From positions 3,968,001 to 4,032,000 of the forward strand of contig NC_060026.1 of NCBI RefSeq assembly GCF_021134715.1: 64,000 bases of DNA, in the 5' to 3' direction. The notes beneath the pieces were generated by a model. That model saw only the letters and a list, made by a program, of their open reading frames with translations, made no database searches and was not told where the DNA came from. Shown here in pieces: positions 49,051 through 61,189 of the stretch (within the stretch, counting starts at the first letter, position 1; each line of letters starts with the position of its first letter). Source of the stretch: Daphnia pulex. Its lineage: Eukaryota; Arthropoda; Branchiopoda; Diplostraca; Daphniidae. The translations under genes and the position numbers were made by a program.

Positions 49051-51014
49051 TTACATTTCTTCGAGAGGTTGAACACCGAGGATTTTTAGGCCAATACTCA
49101 AGATACGTTTGGAGGCGGAAAATATTGCAAGGCGGACTTGAGCCAATTCTGTTTCTTGACTCTTGACGGGTATGGTCTTGAGCGCTACGCCAAGTGAATG
49201 ACTAGAGGAAAGCACATTCACGTAAAAGTTGTTAAAAAGAGTGTATACAGGTGTATCAATTCATTTACCTTAAATCGAAGAGATAACGGACTAGAGTGCA
49301 CGGCTCGAGATGGATATACGAATCCTGCAGGACTTGGTGGAATCGGCCCAAATCCCTCATCAAATCAATCAACTCCTGTTCTTGAATCAAACTCGTATCG
49401 AGGCTATCGAGATCATCTGGTAAACGGACTCCACACATTTTCTCAAGGCTGTGCAGTCGGGAATGTGTGTACTGCAGCCGGATGCCAGTGTCTCCCTTGT
49501 CCTGCAAGTAAAAGTCAATTAAAATGCCTAGAGGAAAACATAGAAGTTGTGTTTTTACCTGAAGGGCGTCATCCCAATTAAAAACGTAGTCCCTTTGCCT
49601 TCGTTGCTTGAGATCATTGATGATGACGGCGGATACAGCTAGAATATCCGTGATTTGCGGATTTTCTTCGACGTTGACTCTTGTATTTTGGCTGGTAATT
49701 TGCTTGGCTTTCATCCTTGCGTGGGCTTCGTCCAACAAATCGCTAAGGAAAACTATCGTGCCCTTTCGAGTCGACATGCCTTTAATACGGCCGAATTTGA
49801 CATGTTCAATGTTGCTCGCCCACGCATGACCCATAAGACTGAGAATACTTTTGAGAGCTACAAAATGGTCAGACTGGGCGTTATCGACTACGTAGAGCAT
49901 CCGTCGAAAAGGGAATTTCCCCCATCGGTCGATGGCTGCGGCCACATCTCTTGTTAGATACAAACTGGAACCATCACTTTTGACCAATGTAACCATCTTT
50001 TTTTCATTTAATCGGACGACTTTCGTTCCTTCGCCGGCTCTTGTAACAAGATGGCCAGACTTTTCCAATATGGACAACACTTCAGTCGACTCCTTGATCC
50101 CGTATTGGGACTCCCAGTTGAATTCGTCGAATTTAACTCCCAAACGAGCATATGTTTGGCGCAATTCAGTCACAGTGTGCTGTCGAATCTCGGCCCAGTT
50201 TTTCGATAATTCTTGGTCGCCACTCTCTAACCTTTGGAACAGACTGCGCGCTGCTACGGAAACGCTTTCGTCCTTCTCGGCCAAAGCGTTGGCCTTTACA
50301 TATATCTCTAGTAGCGAACGAATAGGGTTCTTTGATATCTCATCCCAACTAAACCAGCCTTGATCAAGCCCAAATTGGAGAAGCCCAAACTGAGTTCCCC
50401 AATCACCCAGATAGTTAAGTCGTTTGACATTATGACCCAGAGCAGTGAAAAGATTAGAAAGAAAGTTGCCATGGATAGTTGATCTCAAATGACCAACATG
50501 AAAGGGCTTGGCAATATTTGGGGAACTAAACTCGACAATTATTTGGTCTTTTGGTACAGAAAACAGCTTCTTGGAAACATATTCTTCTTCGTGGGTGCCT
50601 AGAATATCAAACAGTAAATCTCGACAGTAGTGACTGATGTCAAGATGAAAATTTACAAAAAGGTTTTTTGATTCTGTGGGAGACAAGGAGATGCCAGTTA
50701 CGATTTCATCTGTCGCAAATCCTTTTACAATTTCACCACCTCTTCGAAACATTGACTTCTTGTCCACATGACTATCTCCTTGTCCAATCACAGAGTAAAG
50801 AGGAAGCTGCAATTCAATTCGATTTTTACTTGAACTTTGATTGACTTGTAAGGCACTGTTAAGTAGAGTTTCTTCTGGTAGCACAATATTATTGATGCAC
50901 CTCAGACTTTGCAAAACCTGTATTTGCAGTTTACATTATTATTGCCTGTATAATGTATTTAAATTTATTTATATGAACCTTGGTTGTGAGAGAATGTCTC
51001 AGAGAGGAAGCCAT
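49051..51014 (-). CDS. RARS2: Arginyl-tRNA synthetase, mitochondrial
   Basis: Class I aminoacyl-tRNA synthetase charging mitochondrial tRNA-Arg with arginine. Exons on minus: 51014-50979, 50917-49559, 49501-49269, 49201-49051; phases fit, giving 592 residues, close to animal RARS2. The short first exon encodes MASSLRHSLTTK, a typical presequence start, and continues into VLQSLRCINN. The HIGH-type motif is KPFHVGHLRST, the KMSKS loop is represented by GMSTRKG, and YLGDWGTQFGLLQFG is present in the catalytic domain. The C-terminal anticodon-binding domain has LQYTHSRLHSLE, and the protein ends RILSIGLKILGVQPLEEM, the usual Met-terminated end of arginyl-tRNA synthetases. It shares a head-to-head promoter region with the AP180/CALM gene. 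Confidence 0.95.
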
Positions 51015-51608
51015 TATTCTAGAAGAATAAAAACACATCAAGATCACTTCTTCATATTTATTGATTTCAGGAAATGGGATTTGTTTTGGAACATTGGCTC
51101 ACACGCACACGGTTTTTGGCAGAACATCAAGACTACTTTACAGCTGTTTTCGTTTGTTTTGTTTTTCAAGCTAATTTTGAAGTAGAATACGATGTCTGAA
51201 TATAATTTCTATTCTCAATAAATATTAAAAAAAAGAACAACAGCTTTCACTTGTGAAATACGTGAGAAAAATCGCCGAAATTGGCGGTTTGAGGAAAACA
51301 TCAATTTTGTTACATGCATGGAACCACATATGTGTTTAGGGATCGACCAATGGGACCAGTTCGGAATGATACCTCGCCATCTTTTCTGTGACGTTTGTTT
51401 CGGGCATTTTTCTCATTGACGTCTGGTTGAGTAAGGGGAAAGATCATACACTGCAGTCGGGCTGAAAACCCTTCAGAATTGATCGTGTGATTTTCTGCTG
51501 AAGCTGTTAAACGTGTTCACGCCAGGGAAGTGAAAGCATTACTTTCCTCCCCATCAGTTAGTCTCTTCAACCCTTGTCGGCGTTTCGTTTCATCGTTTCT
51601 TGGCGAAA
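51015..51608. promoter_or_regulatory. Shared 5' region between RARS2 and lap
   Basis: About 594 bp separate the start codons of two divergently transcribed housekeeping-type genes, so it must hold both promoters and 5' UTRs. No TATA box at a sensible distance was identified. Confidence 0.6.
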
Positions 51609-54600
51609 ATGTCCGGTCAAACAATAAGCGATCGGTTGTTGGCCGCACGTCACTCGATTGCCGGCCAAGGTCTGGCAAAAGCCGTTTGCAAAGCAACCAC
51701 CGAAGAAGTCATAGGACCAAAGAAAAAACATCTTGATTGTAAGCATTTGTTTTGATTATAATGTCAGCGTTGGGGAGTTGTCTTGTTTCTGCTCTCCCTC
51801 AGATTGTTTACCGTACAGTATTCTATTCTCAGCATAGGCAAGAATCTGCTAGGGTAAACTGGTTCCAATCGCTATACATTTCCGGCTGAAGGAATTGTTG
51901 ATTACTGAACCGTATATGTGTAGACTCTCTTCTCTACTTAATTGGTTCACGGTCCAGAGAGATAAATGTTGCCCTTCAAAATAAGATTACTGTTGCCCAG
52001 CAAGTATGATTAGTCAGATTGTTAATGTGTTTATACATGGAATATGACAAAAACAGGTTTAAGCGTGGAAGGGTTAGTATGTATATTTGTGCAAATATAC
52101 TGGTTTTGACACGCTCCAAACTGGTCCCCCACTTTTTGCGTAGTACTGTGGGGGATATCGATCCGTTTTGTCACCCCTAAACATCAACGCGCATAGTGAG
52201 CCGCCCATTGCCTTTCTTTGAGTCTGAGGAAACGTGGGGGTATATAACAGTCCCGTTCGATAATGAAGAGGGGCGTTTGGAATTCCTTTATACACATTAT
52301 CAGTTTTCACCCACTGACGCCCCCCTTTTAAACGGGGACGTGCAGTACCGAAATTGGCCCTGTAGTTGGTGTAACTCGATTCCCATCACGTAGCGATCCT
52401 CCAGTAACGATCACGTGTGTCGACTTTTTTTCAACTCGTAATAGTGGGGAAAGTCGGGATGAAAACAAATGAACGGGTAATTTATGTCAGGGTTACGTTG
52501 TTTTATTTTCATTTTCGTTGTCGTTTTATTTATGGCATTGAAATTTTTGTTTTGTTTTTTCTGGACGATTGCAGATCTGTTGCATTGCACCAACGAGCCC
52601 AATGTTTCCATTCCGCAGTTGGCCAATTTGCTGATCGAGCGGTCGCAAAACTCCAATTGGGTCGTCGTCTTCAAGTCACTGGTCACGACCCATCACCTCA
52701 TGTGCTATGGAAATGAAGTATACTATATCTGGTTTTCCCCAAGTTTCGTAATATACACGCTCAACATCTTTTTTTTTTCATCTGACAGCGATTCACACAG
52801 TATCTGGCCTCGAGCAACTGCAGCTTTCAACTCAACAATTTCCTAGACAAGGGCAATGTGGCAGGTAACAACATTTTTATTTGTTTGTGTTTTTCATTGT
52901 GAAAATGTTCACCAGTCGACAAAAAAAAGTGGAATACTAACTAGAGTAATCGTTGCCTCTGACGATTGCTCGTTATCGTCCTTTGTCATTAAAAACTAAC
53001 GGTATTTTTGTGTCAACCATTTGGCCAATTTGCTATTCATTTTAGGAGCCACAGGTATGGAGAAAAGTAATGTAACCTTTCATCTCATCTACTACTACTA
53101 TTTCTTTTTATTTAACTATCTATGTAGTTGCCTGATAGGTGCTCGTTATCATTATTCTATCGGTTTTCTGGGTTAATTCTCCAATCGCTTCTTTTTTTTT
53201 TACAACAAAATTTCCTACTGGAATGTCATTATTCTTAAATTTTTTTTTTTAATTTTGTACTTTTTTATGATTTTTTTTTTATACCGACATCCAACCCCCT
53301 TCTTTGCACTTTATTCTTCCTTCAACTTGTAATAACCAAAAGGTTACGACATGTCACCGTACATCCGCCGTTACGCCAAGTATCTCAACGAAAAAGCCCT
53401 GGCCTACCGGACCGTGGCCTTTGACTTCTGCAAAGTGAAACGCGGGTGAGTGTAACCAAAAAATAAAATTTGTGGTGCAATTTGGCGGCTGATGGGGATT
53501 TTGTGAGTTTCTCACGTTTTGTTTATATTCTCCCGCCACGACGGAAAACCTTGTTATTGTTTTTATTTTATTTTTTCCCTGGGCAGGAAAGAGGACGGCA
53601 CGCTGCGTACGATGCCGGCCGACAAGCTTCTCAAAACACTGCCGGCCCTTCAAGGACAGATTGACGCCCTGCTGGAGTTTGATTGCTCGGCCAACGATCT
53701 GACCAACGGTGTCGTCAATACGGCCTTTTTGCTCCTCTTTCGCGATCTGATCCGCCTCTTTGCTTGCTACAACGACGGAATCATCAACCTCCTTGGTCAG
53801 TTTTTATTTTGAAAAGAATTTAAAACCGCATTCGCGTTTCAATTTAACTGATAAGCATTTTTCGGTTTTTCCAATTTTTATTTTCGGTGCTCTTCTTGCG
53901 GTGGTTGGAACATCCTGTCGTTTCAACATTCGTCGTCGATCGCAGAGAAATATTTCGAAATGAACAAGAAGCAATGCAAAGACGCGCTCGACTTTTACAA
54001 AAAGTTTCTCGTCAGGATGGACCGCGTGGCCGAATTCCTCAAAGTGGCCGAAAATGTGGGCATTGACAAAGGCGACATTCCCGATTTGACAAGGGTACGA
54101 GTCCTCGTTAAAAATGATTAATTACATACCGATGGATTAAGTCTTGAAGAATGAAACTTTTCAACACAACAAAACAGGCACCAAGCAGTTTACTGGAAGC
54201 GCTAGAGGCTCACTTGGCTACCCTGGAGGGCAAGAAACCGACGACGAGTTCTTCATCCAACATTAGGTCAGCAACTTTTTGATGATTATCTTTCTTGTCC
54301 GTCCGTTTTTTCTAACCGATTGTTGTTGTTGGTGCACAGCCTGGCTCAGCACAATGGCGCTATGGCGGCCAACGCGGAGCAGATTGATGAATCTTTGAAA
54401 CGCCAAGCGCTGGCCGAAGAAGAGGCGGCCATGAACCAGTATAAAAAGAGCACCAATCCATTTCTCAGCTCGCCAACGTCAGCGACAGCTCCGCCCGTTT
54501 CCGCAACAGGTACAAAACATATTAATCAAATGATTGGCTCGCGTCTCTTGTTCAATTCCCGTTTTTTTTTTTCAAATTTTTTAGCGGCGGCTCAACCGCA

Positions 54601-56553
54601 ACAGCAGCAACACCAGCCCATCCTGGATTTGTTCGGCAGCGACGTGGACGGTGGGTCTTCTCACACTACGCAGTCTGCTTACGATTCCTCGCACAAGGCG
54701 TCGGACGATCTGCTCCAGTTGGCTGCCAATCCGTTCGCGACGCCCACAGGTGCGGCACCAGTCATTCCCGCCATGCCAGCTCAATCGCAGGCCGGCTCCT
54801 GGGCCACGGGCACTTCACAGAACGGTTTCGGCGGCCACTTCGCCACGGACAATTCGTTCGTGAACGCTTTCGGCGCCTCGGCTAACGGCTCCACTAATGG
54901 TGAGTGTCTAGTTTTTCATCATTTCTTCCTTATTTATTTAGTTCTTCTTTTTATGTTTTTGTTCCCCCCAGTTTTGTTTGTTTGCGTTTTTATTTTCAAA
55001 AATCTTTTAAGAATTAATTTTTATTTTCAAAAAATTAAATAAAAAAAGAGAATGGTCCACAACTTATCCCCCAAAAATCTTCTCGTGGCTTTGGTGTCAA
55101 ATTGTAATCGTCTTTAATTTCCTGTTTGTTTCTGTACATTTTTCTAAAAAACTAATCTCGTTATTGTCCATGTTCGGTTGTGTGTGTGTGACACGAACCA
55201 AAAAACTCCAAAAACAAAACAAAAAAACAAGTTCCCGACGCTGCCGTAGCCAACCTGTTCGGCCTTCCGCAATCCTCTCCGGCCCATCACCCTCCTCCGC
55301 CCCGTCCTCCTCCTCCTTCTTCCGCTGCTACTAATATGGGCGATCTCTTGTACGGTATTGACTCTGGTGTCGGCTCTATTGTTGCGCCCGCTTCTTGCTC
55401 TTCCGGCTCTTCGCCCCTACCAGCACGGGCCATCGAGATAAACATGGACAGTTTCGATTTCCTCTCGATGGACTCTTCTTCTACTACTACTACCACCAAC
55501 GACACTTCTTCTTCTACTACTACTAACAACGCTGGGCCGGCTCCAGCTGAGGCTAGCGCTTCTCCGTCTAAACAAGCAGCTAAAGGTGCTCTTTGTTCCG
55601 TGTGATTTATGTGACAAGAGTCAACCACCACCACCACTAACCCAAGCACGCTGATTATTTCAGTCCCCTTCTTTTTGGCTTATTTATTTATTTTTTTTTT
55701 TTTTCTTATTTTTAAGTGTCTTGCGCTTATAATGACAAATGGTGGCTCTGATTCTTATTCATTCATTTTGTCTCGGATGTGTCTGTATGTGTGTGTGTCC
55801 GTCGTTTTGTTTTAGGTTTCGACGCCTTTGGTGACCTGTTGCAACCGTCAGGTGTGACCGGTGGTGTCACAGTTGGTCCCCAGGCGACAGCTGTCAAACC
55901 AGCGCCCGGCCCCAGCAATAAAGTCTTGACGGGCGACTTGGATTCGAGTTTGGCCAGTCTGGCCATGAATTTGACCATCAACAAATCAGCAGCGCCAAAG
56001 TATGAAATGTCAATTTGAATTTTGAAGAAATTGAAAAGTAAAATGTTATTTTCTGGTGTAGAACCGGTCAGTGGAATACTGGGCCGACGGCGGCCAACAA
56101 AACTGGCGCCCCCGCTCAACAGCCGACCGCTGGGCAATGGAATCCGCAGCCCATGATGGGCATGTCTATGGCCAGTGCGCCCATGACGATGCAATCCGGT
56201 CAAATGGCTTACAGACCCATGGTCCCGATGACGCCCATGACGGCCATGACGGCCCCTTACGCCGCAAACCAACCCATGAACGTGAGAGACATGACACTTT
56301 GTTTGTTTGTTTGTTTCCTTCTCCCACACGAGAGGTTTCCGTGTATTTATTTGTATTTTTACTTTTATTTATTTATTTATTTGATTTCTAGCCGACGATG
56401 GTTTCGGGTATCAGGCCGGGAATGATGGCTGGACCTTCTTCTGGCGCCGGTGGTCCTTTCGCCATGGGAGCCATGACTCAGCCTGGCATGCCCATGGGTT
56501 CTAGTATCCGCCCGGCTGCCAATCAGCAGCTCGATCCATTTGGCGCTCTATAA
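51609..56553 (+). CDS. lap: AP180/CALM clathrin-assembly protein
   Basis: Clathrin adaptor that binds PI(4,5)P2 and clathrin at forming endocytic vesicles, including synaptic ones. Exons: 51609-51738, 52575-52717, 52789-52864, 53343-53445, 53587-53795, 53946-54094, 54178-54266, 54340-54509, 54585-54899, 55232-55585, 55816-55999, 56062-56281, 56392-56553; all GT-AG and in phase, 767 residues. The ANTH domain (about 1-290) starts [20 protein letters not shown] and includes [19 protein letters not shown], with the lysine-rich PI(4,5)P2 site. Typical blocks follow: [51 protein letters not shown] and FDFCKVKRG. The C-terminal half is low-complexity, with NPF (TNPFLSS, ANPFATP), LDLFGS, ANLFG and FDAFGDLL motifs for clathrin, AP-2 and EH-domain partners, ending LDPFGAL. 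A 9-nt in-frame microexon may be used between exons 3 and 4 (53046-53054). Confidence 0.95.
53046..53054 (+). other. lap: Candidate 9-nt microexon of lap
   Basis: GAGCCACAG is preceded by TTTAG and followed by GTATGG. Inserted between exons 3 and 4 it keeps the frame and adds three residues just before GYDMSP in the ANTH domain. Confidence 0.4.
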
Positions 56554-58466
56554 TTGAAAAAACAAAATCAGAAGAAGAAAAAGGAAATATTTCCCCCTCT
56601 TTTCGGCACGTTTCCATTTCCTCTCATCACTGCTTGATTCGAAAGTTCAAAAAGCCGAATCTTGTTTTCGTTTTGTTCCTTTTTTTTTGAATTATTATTT
56701 TTCTCGGTACTATAGAAATCGATCTTCCTCGCTCCCCTGCGCACTTTTTTAAAAAAAGTTTCGAGTTGAGAATAACGATGAAGAGGCAAACATTCCGCTG
56801 TTTCCAGGAGAGACTTCTTGATAGATCTGAAAGTAGAGATATACAAACAAACAAAACTTTAAAAACAAAACAATTCAGCCGGTCCCAGTGTGTGTGTGTT
56901 TGTTACGCATGTACAGCAGGTGTGCGGGGAGTTATATGATTTTTCATTGTATTTTTTTTTTTTTTTTTGCCTGGGCTCTTGTTTTCGTCAAGTTGTCTTA
57001 TATAATATCATCCCTAGTTGATTATTTTTTCTTTATATCGGGTGGTGTGGTTGTATTCTTTAGCAGCAGCCCAAAGAAAGAAGCTAAAAACAGAAGCTGA
57101 AAGAAGTAACAAAAATAACGACATAGTGCTATGGAGGTGTTTTCTACATGTAATATCTGTCTTTTTTTTCGTTTGCTCGTATCTGTCACTTTCTTCCTAT
57201 CTCTTGAATTTTTCATTAGTTTTTTTAAACCAGTGTGTTTGTGTCCCCCCTCCCACTTTTGTTGATATACGTTTTTTTTTTGCCTCCGAGAGCCAGTCGG
57301 CATGTTTTATATGGGTCGTTGTTCGATTTATACCCTCCCCGTCTCCCCAATTGGAATTAAAGTTTTGGAAGTAGAACGCGAGACTACTACTACCTTTCCC
57401 CCCTGTTTCGCCCCTTTCTTTCCATCCCCAAACTGCATCGTCGAAGTTTCTTTATTATTACTATATTATCATTATCACATTTTCGAAAAAAAGTAAACAA
57501 TCTTAATTGTCTTTCCCCGATTTCAAACTTTTTTTTCACCCTTTTTTTTATTTCAAAGAAAAAAGAAACATAAATTTTTTTTCGTATTTTTTAAAATCAT
57601 TTCGTCCGAGGAAAAATGAAATTATAATCTTAGCGCGGTGTATCGCTTCTAATTAATTTATTGCCATTTTTTTCCGGATGATTAGTTATCGAGATGAAAA
57701 GTTCCAAAAAAATCAAATTTTCGAAATAATCTAAAAATAGCTTTGTGTGTCGATGTTATAACACACCGTTGCATGGCCTAAAGCGAATCCCCTTCAGCCA
57801 GCAGAAGCGTCATGTTAATGTTTGTTAATACCTGTTACATCACTTTTTTTCTTTTCTTATTCAATCAGGACTTTGAATCAGTTTTTAATTGTCACTTTGA
57901 TGAAAAACCCACGAAACAGAAAATATTTCCAGGAATCGTTTTTTATTTTTTTTCATTCCTTCTTTTATTTTCGTCCGTATTTGGGAATTTGATTCATTTC
58001 GGCACTTCCGCGAATAACAAGAAGAAAGAAAGAATGATGTTTAAAACCTTTCCTTTTCTCCCATCTCTTGTCTCATTTGGCAATTACCACCACCACCACC
58101 ACCACCAACCAGAGGAAGAAACAACAATAACACACCCGAAACAATGTTGTGAACGTCCCTCCCCTTAAACAAATTAAAAGCAAAAAAATTAAATTAAACT
58201 TCGATGGAAGAACGACGAATACGAAAATACACCAATAGTGAATTGTTGTCTTATATCAAAAACGGCCAATTTGTCTCGCCATTTTATTGAGTTACGCAAT
58301 CAAAAAAATAAAATCGAAGAAGCACGCAAAAAAGTGTGTGTGGAAATTTGTTTTGAGCTTGGGGGATGGGTAAAGGAGTGTTAAGACATAGAATTATTTT
58401 AGCACAAATTGTTGATTCATTCATTAATTAATTAATTCAAAAAAATTATTGTTTTTTTTTTTGTTT
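56554..58466. other. 3' flanks of lap and the SOD-like gene
   Basis: Convergent 3' ends. T-rich, with homopolymer runs, a GT repeat at 56890 and a CAC repeat at 58088. Probably long 3' UTR of lap; open frames are low-complexity and unsupported. Confidence 0.4.
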
Positions 58467-60351
58467 TCAATCGGCACGACCGATGACGCCGCACAAAACG
58501 GCCCGTCGGGTAATGCTGGCCCGCCCGTCCCGCGTGAATAAATCGTCGGGTTCTTGATCGATGACGATGGATCGACCGATGATGGACCGCCCACCTGCCA
58601 GAGACAAGGTCTTGTCCGTCAACACGAAATCGGACGTCCCGTCTTCTTTCACGAAAATGTTGGATTCCGGCGTCTTGATCTGAAATTCCACATTTGAAGT
58701 CAAATCAATTCAATTCAAACACAATCAGCTTTTTTAAAAAATGTACTATACCTTGTAAGGATTGTAATGCGTTCCGGTCCTGTCGGCCCGGCAGTGGTCA
58801 CGGATGTCTCCGAATTCGTGAATGCGGATGCCGTGCTTGCCCGGCGTTAATCCGCGGACGTTACCTTTCATCGTGACGCCTTTAGCTGCCGCCTAAATCA
58901 ATTGAATTTCGGAATAAATTTAAAAGCCGAAAAATATCGATCAAAAAATTGACACGCACCTCTTGCGTCAGAACGACGACGCCCTGGACGGCGCCGCTGT
59001 TGTTGAAATAAGCCGCTTCCATGAACGTCGCCACCGCTTTAACTTCCTTTTCAATCTGAATGAATTAAATTTAAAAAAAAAAAAAATTGACATTCATCAA
59101 CGGGGATATTATTATTATGCCAGTACAACACATGTCGGCGGTATAGTCATTATATCATTTTTCCCGGTGTGTAGACACTTTAACCGCAAAGAGTCTCGCG
59201 TGAGAACGTGAAGGAGGTCGACGGGGTCACAACGATGCCCACGTCCTTGCCCACATCGTGACAAAAAACGTGAACACAAAAAACCCCCAAAAATGTTCTG
59301 CACATTCCCGGGGGATAATCTTCTACCGTGAGTGAGAAAAAATAAAAAAGATTTTCGGCTTTTTTCTTTTGTGTGTGTGTGGTGACTGGTGAGGGACGTT
59401 CACAAATGATGACCAAGGACGTCTGGTTGAAAATATATAAATGACGAGACGATTCCAAATAGTTAAGCAGTAAGGACATTTCTATTGATGTTGTTGTTGT
59501 TGTACAATTGTTATAAAGCCGCAGAAAGTTTTGATTTTATTTTTTAAAAAAATTCAACCGGAAAGTTTTTTTTTGTTTTCTAATTGGTTTTCCCTGGCTG
59601 TCACCTGCGAAATAAATGATGACGACTGTCACAGTGTAAATAAAACGAATTCAAAAGTGACCAGGAAAAAAAAGAATAAAAATAAATCAAAAAAGTTATT
59701 TGAAAAAACTCCTCCCGTTTAGCCTTGGCGAAAAATTTTTATTTGGCATTTTTCTTTTTTTCTCCCGCTGAGATTTTTTATTTTAATTCCCGAAAGAATT
59801 TCAAATGACCGCATCAAAATACTTTTTTTTTCGGGATTCCATTTCCACTCGACTTGGCGAACGAAAAAAAATTCCGATAAGAAATTTATTTTTCCTTGCG
59901 AAATTTCTCGTTCAAAATCAGCTGACATTACACGGTTGCGTGATGTCGACCTTGGGTTGGTTTTATTTTTCGTGATTTTTTTCTTTTTAGAATGAATTAG
60001 GCAAAATAGTGTCATTGACATTTCCCCTTGGGTGGATATAGCGCGAGGTGAGATCACCCTGGCCAAAATGGCTGGACAACACACACAGCACACACATAAA
60101 ACAACAAGGAGCAAACAACAACTATCTATACTCACGTAGCGGTAAGGAGCCAAGTAGATTTCGTGAAGGTCGCTGTTCTTCTGCCGACTCACGATGTTGG
60201 CGTGCTGGAGAGCCGTGCTTTTGATTAGCACTTTAGGTCCGTCGTGCATGACCCGCTCTTTGCCTTTGCCCTTGCCGGACAAGACGGCCGACTCTGTCAA
60301 CTGGCCGGCAATCATCACGACGACCAACAACGACGACACAAATCGTTTCAT
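58467..60351 (-). CDS. Secreted Cu/Zn superoxide dismutase-like protein without most metal ligands
   Basis: Cu/Zn SOD fold, with a signal peptide (MKRFVSSLLVVVMIAGQ) indicating secretion. Coding exons on minus: 60351-60136, 59055-58960, 58892-58752, 58679-58467; all junctions phase 0, 221 residues. Family blocks: FMEAAYFNNSGAVQGVVVLT, GLTPGKHGIRIHEFGD, GTHYNPYK, LSLAGGRSIIGRSIVI and VLCGVIG. Compared with human SOD1, the ligand H46 is R (HGIRIHEF), H48 and H63 remain, the loop carrying H71, H80 and D83 is missing, and H120 is D (VIDQE). The disulfide cysteines (DHC and LCGVIG) remain. Dismutase activity is therefore unlikely. It resembles the Rsod (SOD-related) type of insects, which is inference. 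The transcript begins near 61154 with a 5' exon ending at 61101, spliced to 60383. Confidence 0.88.
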
Positions 60352-60889
60352 TTCTTCTATTTTTCTGGGTTTTTTTGTTTTCTCTAAAAATAAAATAATG
60401 AATTCAATTATTAATAGATTTATCAAAAAAACATGTGTGAAACCTCAAAAATATGTAAATTTTCGGTGGGAGGTGGGGGGATATTATTTCTGGTTTGTGA
60501 ATATATGGGAGCGGTGTTATAGCCGGGGGCTTGTCACGATCCGCGTGTTGGTTACACGAAAAGAGTCGGAAGAATAAGAAAGAAAATTTGAAAAAATAAA
60601 AAGTTGTCGTGATAATCTCGTGAGGATATCAATGTGTATACACACACACAAGGAGATGTTTGGCGTACGACTCCGGGATAACAACACCAACCAACAACCA
60701 AAAAACGAGTTTTTTTGGGAAGAAAAATGTTATCCTATCGAAAGGTGAAGAGAAGGACATTTGTCCACTCACGTTTCTTTTTTCACGTTCAAAATAATAT
60801 TTACACGGCCATAGATATTATATATAGGCACTTTAAGGGCTGGCGAAAAATGTGATTCACGACACACAAACAAGAAGATTTGACAAGAG

Positions 60890-60920
60890 AGACTGACGTC
60901 AACTAACATGACGTCAGTCT
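60890..60920. promoter_or_regulatory. Palindromic pair of CRE sites in intron 1 of the SOD-like gene
   Basis: AGACTGACGTCA at 60890-60901 and its exact reverse complement at 60909-60920, 7 nt apart. Each arm holds the full CREB/ATF consensus TGACGTCA. Confidence 0.6.
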
Positions 60921-61176
60921 AAAAATATAATCATCTAACAATAGATTATATATATTATTGAAGGATAGATCCTGTATATATAAAAAGGCCATTCGATGAT
61001 GGCTGGGCAAACAGCCATCGTCCACAACGTCCTTGGAAATGATTTTGATTTGATTTTTAAAAAAATTCGAGAAATATAAAATTTATTTGTGGCTTCTTAC
61101 CTGTTGTGGCAGATGTGTATTTCTCTCCGGTGGATCCTTGTTTCCGTGTGAGAGCCATCACTGTTGAGGCCGGCTA

Positions 61177-61184
61177 TATTTATA
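61177..61184 (-). promoter_or_regulatory. TATA box of the SOD-like gene
   Basis: Minus-strand TATAAATA flanked by GC-rich sequence. About 30 bp downstream begins a 5' exon that ends with CAACAG and the donor GTAAGA at 61101. The intron runs to an acceptor at 60384, just before the start codon at 60351. Confidence 0.65.
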
Positions 61185-61189
61185 GGCGT

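Noticed and set aside
49932..50363. Plus-strand open frame of 143 codons
   Set aside because: Antisense shadow of the RARS2 catalytic exon.
55763..56329. Minus-strand His/Gly/Arg-rich open frame
   Set aside because: Antisense to lap exons 11-12; the composition is the complement of the Met/Pro/Ala-rich tail.
59719..60426. Minus-strand 235-codon frame read as one protein
   Set aside because: It runs through the donor at 60136 into the intron of the SOD-like gene; only the part up to 60136 is exon.
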